Source of the DNA: Pseudomaricurvus sp033283175
GTDB lineage: Bacteria > Pseudomonadota > Gammaproteobacteria > Pseudomonadales > Cellvibrionaceae
Length of the DNA stretch: 64,000 nt
Reading direction: 5' to 3'
Assembly: GCA_033283175.1 (NCBI GenBank)
Contig: JAWMQM010000001.1
Location: 1,426,001-1,490,000, forward strand
The translations under genes were made by a program, and so were the position numbers. Each line of letters starts with the position of its first letter. Within the stretch, counting starts at the first letter, position 1. A model generated the notes under the pieces. The model did not search any database and was not told where the DNA came from. It was given only the letters and a program-made list of their open reading frames with translations. Positions 25,693-33,997 of the stretch are shown piece by piece.

Positions 25693-25799
25693 CGAGAGGG
25701 AGGTAGTTGCACCTTGTTACCATCCTCTCCGACGATGACCCCAAGATCGTCGATCCCTTTTGCGCCCGGCAGTCCCCCCCAATGCTGCCGGGCGTTTTT
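25693..25799 (+). ncRNA. Probable second structured small RNA between polA and engB
   Basis: About 105 bases with three consecutive hairpins. First: GAGAGG (25694-25699) with CCTCTC (25724-25729), an internal loop, then GGTA (25702-25705) with TACC (25718-25721) and a 12-base loop. Second, directly adjoining: CGACGAT (25730-25736) with ATCGTCG (25746-25752), loop GACCCCAAG. Third: the terminator hairpin at 25763-25794. No coding frame spans it. It follows its own stress-type promoter. It is distinct from the ErsA-like RNA upstream; I know of no named RNA with this layout at this locus. CsrC lies one gene further on in E. coli, but the repeated GGA loops expected of a CsrC-type RNA are not seen. 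Confidence 0.55.
25763..25799 (+). terminator. Rho-independent terminator of the second small RNA
   Basis: Stem CGCCCGGCAG (25763-25772) and CTGCCGGGCG (25785-25794), a 12-base C-rich loop, then five T residues. On the minus strand there is no T-run, so it serves plus-strand transcription and not engB. Confidence 0.85.
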
Positions 25800-25864
25800 A
25801 TTTCTGCTTCAGCCCCATTTCCCGCTTCCTGCCTCAGCTGGCAGGGGTTCCGCCTTTACTGGTC

Positions 25865-26512
25865 TCAGGCTTCCGGAGTCCCGGATTCCTCTGCCACCGC
25901 TTCCTCTTCAATGCGCAGCCAGCTCACCAGCTTCTGTTTCAGTTGATCCAGTCCGGTGCCTTTGAGGGAAGAGAAGAGCTGAGCACTCACCAGATCGTCT
26001 ACCTCGGCTTCCTGCAGGTGCTTGCGCACCGCCAACAGGGTGGACTGGGCCGGCCCGCGCTTGAGCTTGTCCGCCTTGGTGAGGAGGATATGCACCGGCA
26101 TGCCGGCTTCCACCGCCCAGTTGAGCATCATGGTGTCAAACTCCCGCATCGGGTGGCGCACGTCCATCAGCAGCACCAGCCCCTTCAGGCAGCGGCGTTC
26201 GCGCAGGTATTCCGAGAGGTTGCGCTCCCACTGCTGCTTCATGGCCAGCGGTACCTTGGCGTAACCGTAACCGGGCAGGTCCACCAGCCGCTGCGTTTCA
26301 CTCAAGGCAAAAAAGTTGATCAGCTGGGTGCGACCGGGGGTTTTACTGGTGCGTGCCAGCTTGTGATTGCCTGTGAGGGTATTGATGGCGCTGGATTTAC
26401 CGGCGTTCGAGCGACCGGCAAAGGCCACTTCGGCGCCCTCCTCGGGAGGACATTCGCGGATGGAGGGTGCGCTCTGGGTGAAGAGAGCTGTACTGAAATT
26501 GATCCGACTCAA
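25865..26512 (-). CDS. engB: Ribosome biogenesis GTP-binding protein EngB (YsxC/YihA)
   Basis: About 215 residues from a TTG at 26512 (LSRINFSTALF); CAGGG lies seven bases upstream. A TTG at 26527 would add five residues; no ATG is in frame. EngB is an essential GTPase for 50S subunit assembly. G1 GRSNAGKSS, G2 region SKTPGRTQLIN, G3 DLPGYGYA, G4 TKAD and a G5-like FSSLKGTG are in order. The locus next to polA is conserved. The use of TTG deserves care. Confidence 0.93.
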   Translation of the reverse strand: MSRINFSTALFTQSAPSIRECPPEEGAEVAFAGRSNAGKSSAINTLTGNHKLARTSKTPGRTQLINFFALSETQRLVDLPGYGYAKVPLAMKQQWERNLSEYLRERRCLKGLVLLMDVRHPMREFDTMMLNWAVEAGMPVHILLTKADKLKRGPAQSTLLAVRKHLQEAEVDDLVSAQLFSSLKGTGLDQLKQKLVSWLRIEEEAVAEESGTPEA

Positions 26513-26554
26513 AGCATAACCCTGCAAAAATAGTGAGATTTCGGGAGGTTCGTA

Positions 26555-26560
26555 TATAAT
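26555..26560 (+). promoter_or_regulatory. Consensus TATAAT upstream of cytochrome c4
   Basis: A perfect TATAAT hexamer lies 125 bases before the cytochrome c4 ATG, in the divergent gap with engB. No good -35 is visible 16-18 bases upstream, so activator dependence is possible. Confidence 0.4.
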
Positions 26561-26684
26561 GTCGCGGTTTTTGGCCGCCCCCGGATGGCGGTCATTGTAG
26601 CTTGGACAGAACCTGGTAGGTACCCGGATCGCTGCCCGGCCGCGAATACATGCTCACAGACGACGAAATTTGACGGATTAGCCA

Positions 26685-27332
26685 ATGAAAAACATCTTCA
26701 AGCAAGCGATTGTAGCTGTTGGATTGATTGCAGCGGCTCAGGGGGTTCTGGCAGCTGGCGACGCAGCCGCCGGTGAAGGCAAGGCAGCCCTGTGCGCCGC
26801 CTGTCACGGTGCCGATGGCAACAGCCCGGCCCCGAACTTTCCCAAACTGGCTGGCTTGGGTGAGAAATACCTGATTAAGCAGATGCACGACATCAAGTCC
26901 GGCGATCGCCAGGTGATGGAGATGACCGGCCTGCTGGACAGCATGTCTGATCAGGATATGGCTGACATCGCCGCCTTCTTCGACAGCAAGAAGACCCAGC
27001 TCTCTGGCGCCAAGCCCCTGACTGTCAGGGTCAACAGCGGTGCCGATGTGGATGGCCTGGCGCTGGGTGAAACCCTGTATCGCGCCGGTAAGGCTGATGT
27101 GGGTACTCCGGCCTGTACCGGTTGTCACTCTCCTCGCGGTCAGGGTAATGAGCCCGCCGGTTACCCACGCCTGAGTGGCCAGCACGCCGATTACATCGAG
27201 AAGCAGCTGCGCGCATTCCGTGCCGGCGAGCGCGTCAACGATGGTGATCAGCGCACCATGCGTTCCGTCGCGAAAAACCTGAGCGACGCCGAAATCAAGG
27301 CTCTGGCCAACTTCATCTCCGGCCTGAACTGA
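26685..27332 (+). CDS. Diheme cytochrome c4
   Basis: 215 residues. A signal peptide (hydrophobic stretch 8-23, cleavage near AAG) is followed by two cytochrome c domains, each with one heme site: CAACH (37-41) and CTGCH (144-148). Methionines that may be the sixth ligands are around 78-87 (VMEMTGLLDSM) and in DQRTMRSVA in the second half. Cytochrome c4 carries electrons in the periplasm to terminal oxidases such as the cbb3 type. The polA-engB-cytochrome c4-dsbA order matches Pseudomonas. A strong terminator follows, so it is probably monocistronic. Confidence 0.95.
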   Translation: MKNIFKQAIVAVGLIAAAQGVLAAGDAAAGEGKAALCAACHGADGNSPAPNFPKLAGLGEKYLIKQMHDIKSGDRQVMEMTGLLDSMSDQDMADIAAFFDSKKTQLSGAKPLTVRVNSGADVDGLALGETLYRAGKADVGTPACTGCHSPRGQGNEPAGYPRLSGQHADYIEKQLRAFRAGERVNDGDQRTMRSVAKNLSDAEIKALANFISGLN

Positions 27333-27346
27333 TCGGGGCTCTGACC

Positions 27347-27373
27347 AAAAAAGCGGCTGCGGCCGCTTTTTTT
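27347..27373 (+). terminator. Terminator of cytochrome c4
   Basis: A-run and GCGGC (27347-27357), loop TGCG, GCCGC (27362-27366), then seven T residues. The A-run and T-run extend the stem. Confidence 0.9.
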
Positions 27374-27431
27374 GTGCCTGCCGTCTTGAGCGCGTCACAG
27401 CGCCGTTGTCAAAAATTGCAGTCGCCGGGGG

Positions 27432-27458
27432 GAACCGGTTTAATAACTCCGGCTCAAA
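27432..27458 (+). promoter_or_regulatory. Weak RpoE-like promoter candidate upstream of dsbA
   Basis: GAACCG (27432-27437), 16-base spacer, TCAAA (27454-27458). The -35 core GGAAC is kept, but the TT that normally follows is CG. Spacing matches the stronger sites in the window. The leader to dsbA would be about 60 bases. Confidence 0.3.
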
Positions 27459-27524
27459 CCAATCAGTTTTTAACGTCACGTCGGGGCGCTTGTTGTCGCC
27501 ACCGCCCAATCAGGGAGTTTATCC

Positions 27525-28163
27525 ATGCGTTTAGTTGTCGCTCTGTTAACCACCATGCTGGCGTTGGTCGCTTGCGCCGAAGAGAAGGCCAGCCAGCCGA
27601 CCTATGAGGCAGGCAAACACTATGTGGTCCTCGATAAGCCGGTGCACACGCTGGACCCCAACAAGATCGAAGTGACCGAAGTGTTCTGGTACGGCTGTGG
27701 CCACTGTTTCCAGTTCGAGCCCCTGATCAGTGCCTGGAAGGCCAAACAGAAGAGTGACGTGATCTTCCGCGGTTCGCCCGCCATGTGGCGCCCCAATATG
27801 GAAGAGCATGCCCGTGCCTACTACACCGCGCAGGCGCTGGGGGTGCTGGATAAAATGCACCTGCCGCTGTTTAACGCGCTCAACCTGCAGGGCATGGCGC
27901 TGGATGATGAGAAGTCGCTGGAAGATTTCTTCGCCGCTCAGGGCGTTGACCGTGAAGCCTTCAAAAAGACCTTTGGGTCCTTTGGCGTCAACAGCCAGGT
28001 AAAGCAGGCGGCGGCCCGGGCTCGCAGCTACGGCATCACCGGCACCCCGGAAGTGGTTGTGGATGGCAAATACCGTGTCAGCGGCCGCATGGCGGGCAAC
28101 CACGAAGAGATGCTGAAGGTGGTGGATTTTCTGGTGGCGAAGGTTCGCGCCGAGAAAGGCTGA
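27525..28163 (+). CDS. dsbA: Thiol:disulfide interchange protein DsbA, possibly a lipoprotein
   Basis: 212 residues. It oxidises cysteine pairs in exported proteins and is re-oxidised by DsbB, encoded at 55429-55917. The thioredoxin-fold active site is CGHC at 58-61 (WYGCGHC) and the cis-proline loop is GTPEVVVDG. The signal sequence MRLVVALLTTMLALVAC ends with a lipobox LVAC at 14-17, so the mature protein may be lipidated on Cys17 instead of soluble; if cleaved by signal peptidase I instead, Cys17 would be lost with the signal. A GGGAG element precedes the ATG. Confidence 0.92.
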   Translation: MRLVVALLTTMLALVACAEEKASQPTYEAGKHYVVLDKPVHTLDPNKIEVTEVFWYGCGHCFQFEPLISAWKAKQKSDVIFRGSPAMWRPNMEEHARAYYTAQALGVLDKMHLPLFNALNLQGMALDDEKSLEDFFAAQGVDREAFKKTFGSFGVNSQVKQAAARARSYGITGTPEVVVDGKYRVSGRMAGNHEEMLKVVDFLVAKVRAEKG

Positions 28164-28182
28164 TACTGCAAACTGCTCTACG

Positions 28183-28207
28183 GCAGCGGGTCCCGGGGAC
28201 CTGCTGC
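28183..28207 (+). terminator. Hairpin after dsbA
   Basis: GCAGC-g-GGTCC and GGACC-t-GCTGC around a three-base CGG loop, followed by TCCTCTCTCC without a clean T-run. It is 20 bases after the dsbA stop and probably ends the transcript. Confidence 0.55.
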
Positions 28208-28313
28208 TCCTCTCTCCGGATACCTCCGAATTTACCCGCGCCCACGAATGATCGCCGCCGAGCTCCGGCAGCGTTGCTGTAACCGGGTTGCGGGGCTAAC
28301 GGGCAGACAGGCG

Positions 28314-28928
28314 TCAGTTAACCGCCTGCAGTGCCTCACGGAAAAAACCGTCCACCAGTACCGGCCACTGTTCATCCCAGCATTCGGTGGGGGGGCGCTT
28401 GAATTCACTGCGCACAAACTGGGCGATGCGCCCTTCGGCCACGGCCATCAGCAGGTTGGCGGCGGATGTGAGGGGGATGGTGGGGCGGATGCCCTCGCGG
28501 ATCTCCGCTTCGCGCAGGATCTGTTTGATCTGGGTCTCCAGGCGATCATAGAGCTGGGCCACGCGGGTACGCAGGCGCTCGGTTTCGCCGGTCAGGGCGT
28601 CGCCGGTCAGAATGCGGGTGATGCCGGGATTGCGCTCGGTAAAGGTGAGCAGCAGCGAGAGGATCTTGTAGCAGCGGGTCAGGGCTGCCGGCTCTTCGTT
28701 GGTAATGAGGTGGATGCGGCTGAACAGCGTCTCTTCAATGAACTCAATCAGCCCTTCGAACATTTTGGACTTGCTGGGAAAGTGGCGGTAGAGCGCCGCT
28801 TCCGAAACACCCACCTCCCGCGCCAGGGCGGCGGTGGTGATGCGGGCACCAGGGGCGACCTCCAGCATATGAGCGAGGGACTCAAGTATCTGCTGGCGGC
28901 GGGAAATTTTGGTGTTTGATTTGCTCAT
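28314..28928 (-). CDS. slmA: Nucleoid occlusion factor SlmA (TetR family)
   Basis: 204 residues (E. coli SlmA 198). It binds chromosomal sites and blocks FtsZ assembly over the nucleoid. The N-terminal helix-turn-helix is clear: RITTAALAREVGVSEAALYRHFPSKSKMFEGLI across about residues 29-61, with the YRHF recognition element. The all-helical C-terminal domain ends in FFREALQAV. In E. coli slmA follows dut; here it lies downstream of argB and no dut is nearby. Confidence 0.92.
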   Translation of the reverse strand: MSKSNTKISRRQQILESLAHMLEVAPGARITTAALAREVGVSEAALYRHFPSKSKMFEGLIEFIEETLFSRIHLITNEEPAALTRCYKILSLLLTFTERNPGITRILTGDALTGETERLRTRVAQLYDRLETQIKQILREAEIREGIRPTIPLTSAANLLMAVAEGRIAQFVRSEFKRPPTECWDEQWPVLVDGFFREALQAVN

Positions 28929-29259
28929 AGTGCCTTCTGTAAGAATCCCCGGCCAGCCGCTTAAAGAGAATGCCGCTGTTCGAAGTTATGGTGAGAGTTT
29001 GTGATCCACCTCTGGAAAACTGCGGACACAGCTTGCCTTTGGCAGAGATGCGCGGCTGGACCCACAGCCTGCACGCCTGTTATTCACAACACCAGGGAAG
29101 CTGTAATCCTAGCCGCTTAAAGTGCCATCTTCAACATGGCGCTGGCGCGAAAGACAAAAATCCCGGCACGGGGACCGGGATTGAAAATTCATCCTTTGGG
29201 GCTGCGGCCGCAGCCGATATCGTCCGACCGCCAGGCGCTGTTTCCCCGCTTGATGACGA
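28929..29259. other. Intergenic region between argB and slmA
   Basis: 331 bases with both flanking genes on the minus strand. It holds the argB terminator (29155-29182) and then sequence expected to contain the slmA promoter. AGCCGCTTAAAG occurs twice, near 28955 and 29110, as a direct repeat of unknown meaning. No coding frame is supported. Confidence 0.4.
29155..29182 (-). terminator. Terminator of the coaBC-algC-argB run
   Basis: Read on the minus strand: AATCCCGG, loop TCCCCGTG, CCGGGATT, then TTTG. Plus-strand arms are at 29159-29166 and 29175-29182. It lies 78 bases after the argB stop. Confidence 0.8.
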
Positions 29260-30159
29260 TCAGAGTTTGTTGGTGATCAGTGTACCCACGCCCTCGTCGG
29301 TAAAGATCTCCAGCAGTACGGCGTGATCGACACGGCCGTCGATAATGTGGGCGCTGGTAACCCCGCCTTTCACCGCGTCCAGTGCGCAACTGATTTTTGG
29401 CAGCATGCCGCCGTAAATGGTGCCGTCCTCGATCAGTGCATCCACCTGCTTGGTGGTGAGGCCGGTGAGCACCTGGCCATTCTTGTCCTGCAGCCCGGAG
29501 ACGTTGGTCAGCAACATCAATTTCTCCGCCTGCAGCACCTCGGCGATCTTGCCGGCCACCAGGTCGGCGTTGATGTTGTAGGAGTTGCCTTCGGCATCGA
29601 CACCGATAGGGGCAATCACCGGAATGAAATCGCTGTTGATCAGCATGTCGATCACGCTGCGGTTGATGGTGGAGACCTCACCCACATGACCGATATCGAT
29701 AATTTCCGGCTCTGACAGCTCCGGGTTATTGCGGGTCACTTTCAGCTTGCGGGCGCGGATCAGCTGACCGTCCTTTCCGGTGACACCGATGGCCTGGCCG
29801 CCGTTGCGGTTGATCAGGTTAACGATCTGCTTGTTCACCGAGGCGCCCAGCACCATCTCCACCACGTCCATGGCTTCGCTGTTGGTGACGCGCATGCCAT
29901 CGACGAACTCCGAGTGGATGTTGAGCTTTTCCAGCAGCTGGCCGATCTGCGGGCCGCCGCCGTGCACCACCACCGGGTTCATCCCCACCAGCTTCATCAG
30001 CACGATATCGCGGGCGAAGCTGTTCTGCAGTGCTTCACCCTCCATGGCGTTGCCGCCAAATTTAACGACCACCGTGCGATTGGTGAAGCGCTGGATATAG
30101 GGCAGCGCTTCGGTCAGTACATTGGCAATATTGGTGGCGGCATCGCGCTTCAGAGACAT
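29260..30159 (-). CDS. argB: Acetylglutamate kinase
   Basis: 299 residues, the longer class found in Pseudomonas (E. coli 258). It phosphorylates N-acetylglutamate in arginine synthesis. KFGGNAM (34-40), VHGGGPQI (about 65-72), RVTNSEAM and the C-terminal GGVTSAHIIDGRVDHAVLLE with GVGTLI are diagnostic. The long N-terminal helix before the kinase core is the feature that allows hexamer formation and arginine feedback in this class, so inhibition by arginine is likely. It starts 21 bases after algC. Confidence 0.95.
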   Translation of the reverse strand: MSLKRDAATNIANVLTEALPYIQRFTNRTVVVKFGGNAMEGEALQNSFARDIVLMKLVGMNPVVVHGGGPQIGQLLEKLNIHSEFVDGMRVTNSEAMDVVEMVLGASVNKQIVNLINRNGGQAIGVTGKDGQLIRARKLKVTRNNPELSEPEIIDIGHVGEVSTINRSVIDMLINSDFIPVIAPIGVDAEGNSYNINADLVAGKIAEVLQAEKLMLLTNVSGLQDKNGQVLTGLTTKQVDALIEDGTIYGGMLPKISCALDAVKGGVTSAHIIDGRVDHAVLLEIFTDEGVGTLITNKL

Positions 30160-30180
30160 GGATCAACCTGCAAATCGTGG

Positions 30181-32589
30181 TTAAAAAGGAATGTTCAGTG
30201 TGGTGTCGACTTTGAGCAGCTCGCGGCGGAACAGCCCCTGCAGCTGCTGCAGTACACTCTCGCTCTCGGCCTCAAAACGCAGGGTCAGCGCCGCGGAGGT
30301 GTTGGAGGCGCGCACCAGCCCCCAGCCCTTGGGAAAATCCACCCGCAGGCCATCAATGGTAATGACGTTGCCGTTCTGGAAATCGCCTTCCTTGATGAGC
30401 TGTTCCACCAGCCGGAATTTCTGCGCCTCCGGCACCGGGATCAGGATTTCCGGCGTCGAGGGTGGCAGCGGGAAGCTGGCAAACAGCGAGTCGGCATCCT
30501 GGTCCCGCAGGGTCATGATTTCCAGCAGGCGGGCGGCGGCGTACATGCCGTCATCAAATCCGTACCAGCGGTCCTTGATAAAGATGTGGCCGGAGAGTTC
30601 ACCACCCAGCAGGGCGCCGGTCTCCAGCATCTTGCTCTTCATCTGTGAGTGGCCGGCCTTCCACATGATGGGGCGGCCGCCGTAGCTGCTCACCAGCTGG
30701 TTCAGCTCACGGGTGCATTTTACGTCAAACAGTACGTCGGCGCCCGGGTTGCGGCTGACAATATCTTTGGCAAACAACATCAGCAAGCGGTCCGGCCAGA
30801 TGATCTCCCCGGCGGGTGTCACCAGCACCAGGCGGTCGCCGTCGCCATCCAGGGCGATGCCCAGGTCGGCGTCGCTCGCCTGGACCCGCTGGATCAGATC
30901 GCGCAGGTTGTCGGCAATGGTGGGGTCCGGGTCGTGATTGGGGAAGCTGCCGTCCAGCTCGCAAAAGAGGGGTTCTACGTCGCAGCCCAGTTCGGTAAAC
31001 AGCTGTGGCGCTACGGTGCCGGTGACCCCATTGCCGGCGTCAATGACCACCTTGACGTCGCCAGCCAGGGCGACGTCGGCGAGGATGCGATCAATATAGG
31101 CACTGGAGACATCCATCTGGCGCTTCTCGCCTTCACCGCGACAGAGGTCGTCGCTGAGAATGCGCTGGCGAATGCGCTGCACGTCCTCGTCCACCAGGGT
31201 GCGGCCGCCGATCACCATCTTGAAGCCGTTATAGGCGGCCGGGTTGTGACTGGCGGTAATCATAATGCCGCTGTTGCTGTCGGGCAGCGCGCAGGTGGCG
31301 TAGTAGAGCAGGGGGGTTGGCACCAGCCCCAGGTCGATGGCGTTGCAGCCGGTGCTGAGCACGCCGCGGATCACCGCCTCGGTCAGGGCTTCGCTGGTGA
31401 GGCGCCCGTCGCGGGCAATAAACAGGTTGTTGTCGCCTGCCGCCAGCGCTTCACTGGCCACGGCCCGACCCACCAGCTCCGCGAGTACAGGGGTAATCTG
31501 GTCGGCGGTGCGGCCGCGGATGTCGTAGGCGCGGAAAACTTCGGCGGGCACGTCCGCCCGTTCAGTGATGGTTTGCGGGGCTGGCTTCACCACATCGCGT
31601 TTGGCCAGACCCAGCAGTTCTCGATCATCCTCCCGCAGTTGCAGCGCTTCCAGGGCATCACCCTGCAGTGGTACCGCTGCCACTTGCGCCGCGGTGGCGC
31701 GCCGGCGCTGGGGATCCAGGCGTCCGGTGATCCACCAGGTCAGCCCCAGCAGTACCACTGCCGCCAGCAGGTGCCCGGCAAGCAGCAGCCACGGGCTCTC
31801 TTCCACCTGCGCCGCCAGCATCGGAGAGGCCTGGAATTGCACCTGCCAGACGCTGTCGGGAACGGGAGTGGTGACCTTGTCGCCGCTGCCACCGCTGCCG
31901 ACCGCAAGGACGGTGGCTTTGCCACCGCTGCGGCGCAGCAGGCTGGTGCGGCCCAGCTGCGGGTCAAGGGCGGCCAGTTGTTTTTTGAGGGTGTCGGCGG
32001 AGAGGATCACCAGCAGGGTGCCCACCGGAGCGGCCTTATCGTCGCTGGCGACCGGAGTGATAAACAGCAGCTGCCACTCCTTACCCACCTTGCGCGCTTC
32101 GGGGGCGACGGGCTTGCGCTGTTCGGCGCGGTAGATCATATCCAGCTCGGTGAAGCCCAGCGCTTCCCCATCTGGCTGAGCGCTGTCGTCCCCGGTCAGG
32201 CGGTCGTGGCGCTGCAGGTCCAGCAGGCGGAAGCTTTCGGCTTCAGAGTAAGCCTTTTGCAGGGAGCGCAGCACGCCGCTGTGTGGCTGCTTCTCACCGG
32301 CGACGGCCTGCACCACTACATCGCGATGGGCGTGGGCGTTGAGTTGCTTTTGCTGTTCGCGGATATAGGCGCGAATCGCGTGTGCACGGCGCTGCGCTTG
32401 CTGTGTGACCAGCTCCTGCAGGCGCTGTTGTTCAACTGCCACCACCAGCGTCTGATAGCTCCACCAGCCACTGGCGCCCACCGCCAGTGCCACCAGCAGC
32501 AGGGAGAGGGTTGTGATCAGGGGCAGCGCGCCCTTGCGATTGGTTTGGTTACCGGCTTTGTTATTGTTAGAGGTCTTGCTTATCGCCAC
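30181..32589 (-). CDS. algC: Phosphomannomutase/phosphoglucomutase with membrane-anchored N-terminal domain (AlgC-type)
   Basis: 802 residues. The C-terminal 460 residues are a complete alpha-D-phosphohexomutase that interconverts 1- and 6-phosphates of mannose and glucose for polysaccharide and LPS precursors: TASHNP phosphoserine loop, DGDGDR metal site, GELSGH sugar loop and RASNTSAALT phosphate loop. The N-terminal part has a membrane helix (about 22-44), a probable periplasmic domain (about 45-265) resembling a sensor fold, a second helix near 266-285 (HLLAAVVLLGLTWWITG) and a linker. The P. aeruginosa locus algC (PA5322) is also annotated with a long N-terminal extension. It lies between coaBC and argB. 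Confidence 0.9.
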   Translation of the reverse strand: MAISKTSNNNKAGNQTNRKGALPLITTLSLLLVALAVGASGWWSYQTLVVAVEQQRLQELVTQQAQRRAHAIRAYIREQQKQLNAHAHRDVVVQAVAGEKQPHSGVLRSLQKAYSEAESFRLLDLQRHDRLTGDDSAQPDGEALGFTELDMIYRAEQRKPVAPEARKVGKEWQLLFITPVASDDKAAPVGTLLVILSADTLKKQLAALDPQLGRTSLLRRSGGKATVLAVGSGGSGDKVTTPVPDSVWQVQFQASPMLAAQVEESPWLLLAGHLLAAVVLLGLTWWITGRLDPQRRRATAAQVAAVPLQGDALEALQLREDDRELLGLAKRDVVKPAPQTITERADVPAEVFRAYDIRGRTADQITPVLAELVGRAVASEALAAGDNNLFIARDGRLTSEALTEAVIRGVLSTGCNAIDLGLVPTPLLYYATCALPDSNSGIMITASHNPAAYNGFKMVIGGRTLVDEDVQRIRQRILSDDLCRGEGEKRQMDVSSAYIDRILADVALAGDVKVVIDAGNGVTGTVAPQLFTELGCDVEPLFCELDGSFPNHDPDPTIADNLRDLIQRVQASDADLGIALDGDGDRLVLVTPAGEIIWPDRLLMLFAKDIVSRNPGADVLFDVKCTRELNQLVSSYGGRPIMWKAGHSQMKSKMLETGALLGGELSGHIFIKDRWYGFDDGMYAAARLLEIMTLRDQDADSLFASFPLPPSTPEILIPVPEAQKFRLVEQLIKEGDFQNGNVITIDGLRVDFPKGWGLVRASNTSAALTLRFEAESESVLQQLQGLFRRELLKVDTTLNIPF

Positions 32590-32661
32590 GCGAAAATCCT
32601 TATTGGTTGCCGCCGCTGCCTGGGGCGGCGGTAACTGCTATCCCCCGGGGTATCCGGGCCT

Positions 32662-33858
32662 TCAGGGTGTTTGGGTAAAGTGCTGAATCAGGTCCCGCGC
32701 CAATTGCGCCTTGCTGCGTTGTGCCAATGACTCCTCGCGATCCCGCCACACCAGGGTGACGGCGTTGTCGTCACTGTTAAAGCCAATATCCGCCTGCGAT
32801 ACATCGTTGGCGATCACCAGATCCAGGTTCTTGCGCTGCAGCTTGTCACGGGCATAGCGCACTACGTCCTGGGTCTCGGCGGCGAATCCCACCACCACTG
32901 CCGGCCTCTGGGTGTGGCTGGCGACCGTGCTGACGATATCCGGGTTTTTCACCAGCTCCAGGGTCATGGTGTCGCTGCTGCCTTTTTTGATCTTCTGCTC
33001 AGCCAGTTGTGCCGGGCGGAAATCCGCCACTGCGGCGGAGGCGATAAACAGATCGCAACCCTCCAGTTCTGCGAGGCTGGAGGCCAGCATCTCCTCTGCG
33101 GTCTCCACCTCTATCCGGCGGCACTCTTCCGGTGCCGTCAGGCGTGTGGGACCACTGATGAGGGTTACCCGGGCACCGGCTTCCACGGCGGCCTGAGCGA
33201 TGGCGTAGCCCATTTTGCCGGAACTGTGATTACTTATATAACGAACCGGATCAATAGGTTCGCGGGTAGGGCCGGCGGTAATAACCACTTTTTTGCCAGC
33301 CAACAGACCGCTGCTGAACTGCTGGGCGGTGAGGTCAGCCAGCTCAGTGGGCTCCAGCATGCGGCCGGGGCCCACGTCGCCACAGGCCTGCGCCCCGGCG
33401 GCGGGGCCAAACAGCGTTACGCCGCGGGATCTCAGCTGCCGCAGATTCTCCTGGGTGGCGGCAGCGTGCCACATGCCCTGGTTCATGGCCGGTGCCAGAC
33501 AGATAGGGGCGGCGGTGGCCAGGCACAGGGTGGTGAGCAGGTCGTTGCCCAGCCCCTGGGTCAGGCGGGCCATAAAGTCCGCCGAGGCCGGAGCCACCAG
33601 CAGCAGGTCGGCCCAGCGCGCCAGCTCGATATGGCCCATGCCCATCTCCGCTTCCGGATCCAGCAGGGTGGTGTGTACCGGGTTGCCGGACAGGGCCTGC
33701 AGGGTCAGGGGGGTAATAAATTCCTGCGCCGCCGGGGTCATCACCACCCGCACGCTGGCTCCCTGATCCTGCAGGCGACGTACCAGCTCAGCGCTTTTAT
33801 AGGCAGCAATGCCACCGGTCACGCCCAGCAGTATGTGTTTGTTGGTGAGGGAGCTCAT
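32662..33858 (-). CDS. coaBC: Bifunctional phosphopantothenoylcysteine decarboxylase/phosphopantothenate-cysteine ligase
   Basis: 398 residues (E. coli 406). It performs two steps of coenzyme A synthesis. The N-terminal CoaC half (about 1-190) is a flavoprotein with GVTGGIAAYK, HIELARWADLLLVAPAS (catalytic His) and ACGDVGPGRM (substrate-binding Cys). The CoaB half has TAGPTREPIDPVRYISN, the acyl-intermediate region and LVKNPDI. In Pseudomonas dut lies between coaBC and algC; here only 72 bases separate them and dut is missing. It is divergent from radC. Confidence 0.96.
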   Translation of the reverse strand: MSSLTNKHILLGVTGGIAAYKSAELVRRLQDQGASVRVVMTPAAQEFITPLTLQALSGNPVHTTLLDPEAEMGMGHIELARWADLLLVAPASADFMARLTQGLGNDLLTTLCLATAAPICLAPAMNQGMWHAAATQENLRQLRSRGVTLFGPAAGAQACGDVGPGRMLEPTELADLTAQQFSSGLLAGKKVVITAGPTREPIDPVRYISNHSSGKMGYAIAQAAVEAGARVTLISGPTRLTAPEECRRIEVETAEEMLASSLAELEGCDLFIASAAVADFRPAQLAEQKIKKGSSDTMTLELVKNPDIVSTVASHTQRPAVVVGFAAETQDVVRYARDKLQRKNLDLVIANDVSQADIGFNSDDNAVTLVWRDREESLAQRSKAQLARDLIQHFTQTP

Positions 33859-33997
33859 ACTTATTTCCAGCTAGCAGCAGGGATAGTCGGCGCCTAAGAT
33901 ACCATCGCCGCGGGTTGCGATGAAGTCACGCGACCCCGGGCAGAGCCGCAGCCGGGGCAGGCCTCGGCACAGGATCACGCTCAGGGAGGGGCGCACC

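Noticed and set aside
25693..25799. Second small RNA as a CsrC-type CsrA sponge
   Set aside because: CsrC lies on the other side of engB in E. coli and the expected repeated GGA loops are missing.
30649..32634. 661-codon plus-strand frame opposite algC
   Set aside because: Antisense shadow of a GC-rich gene; the minus-strand product has full mutase motifs.
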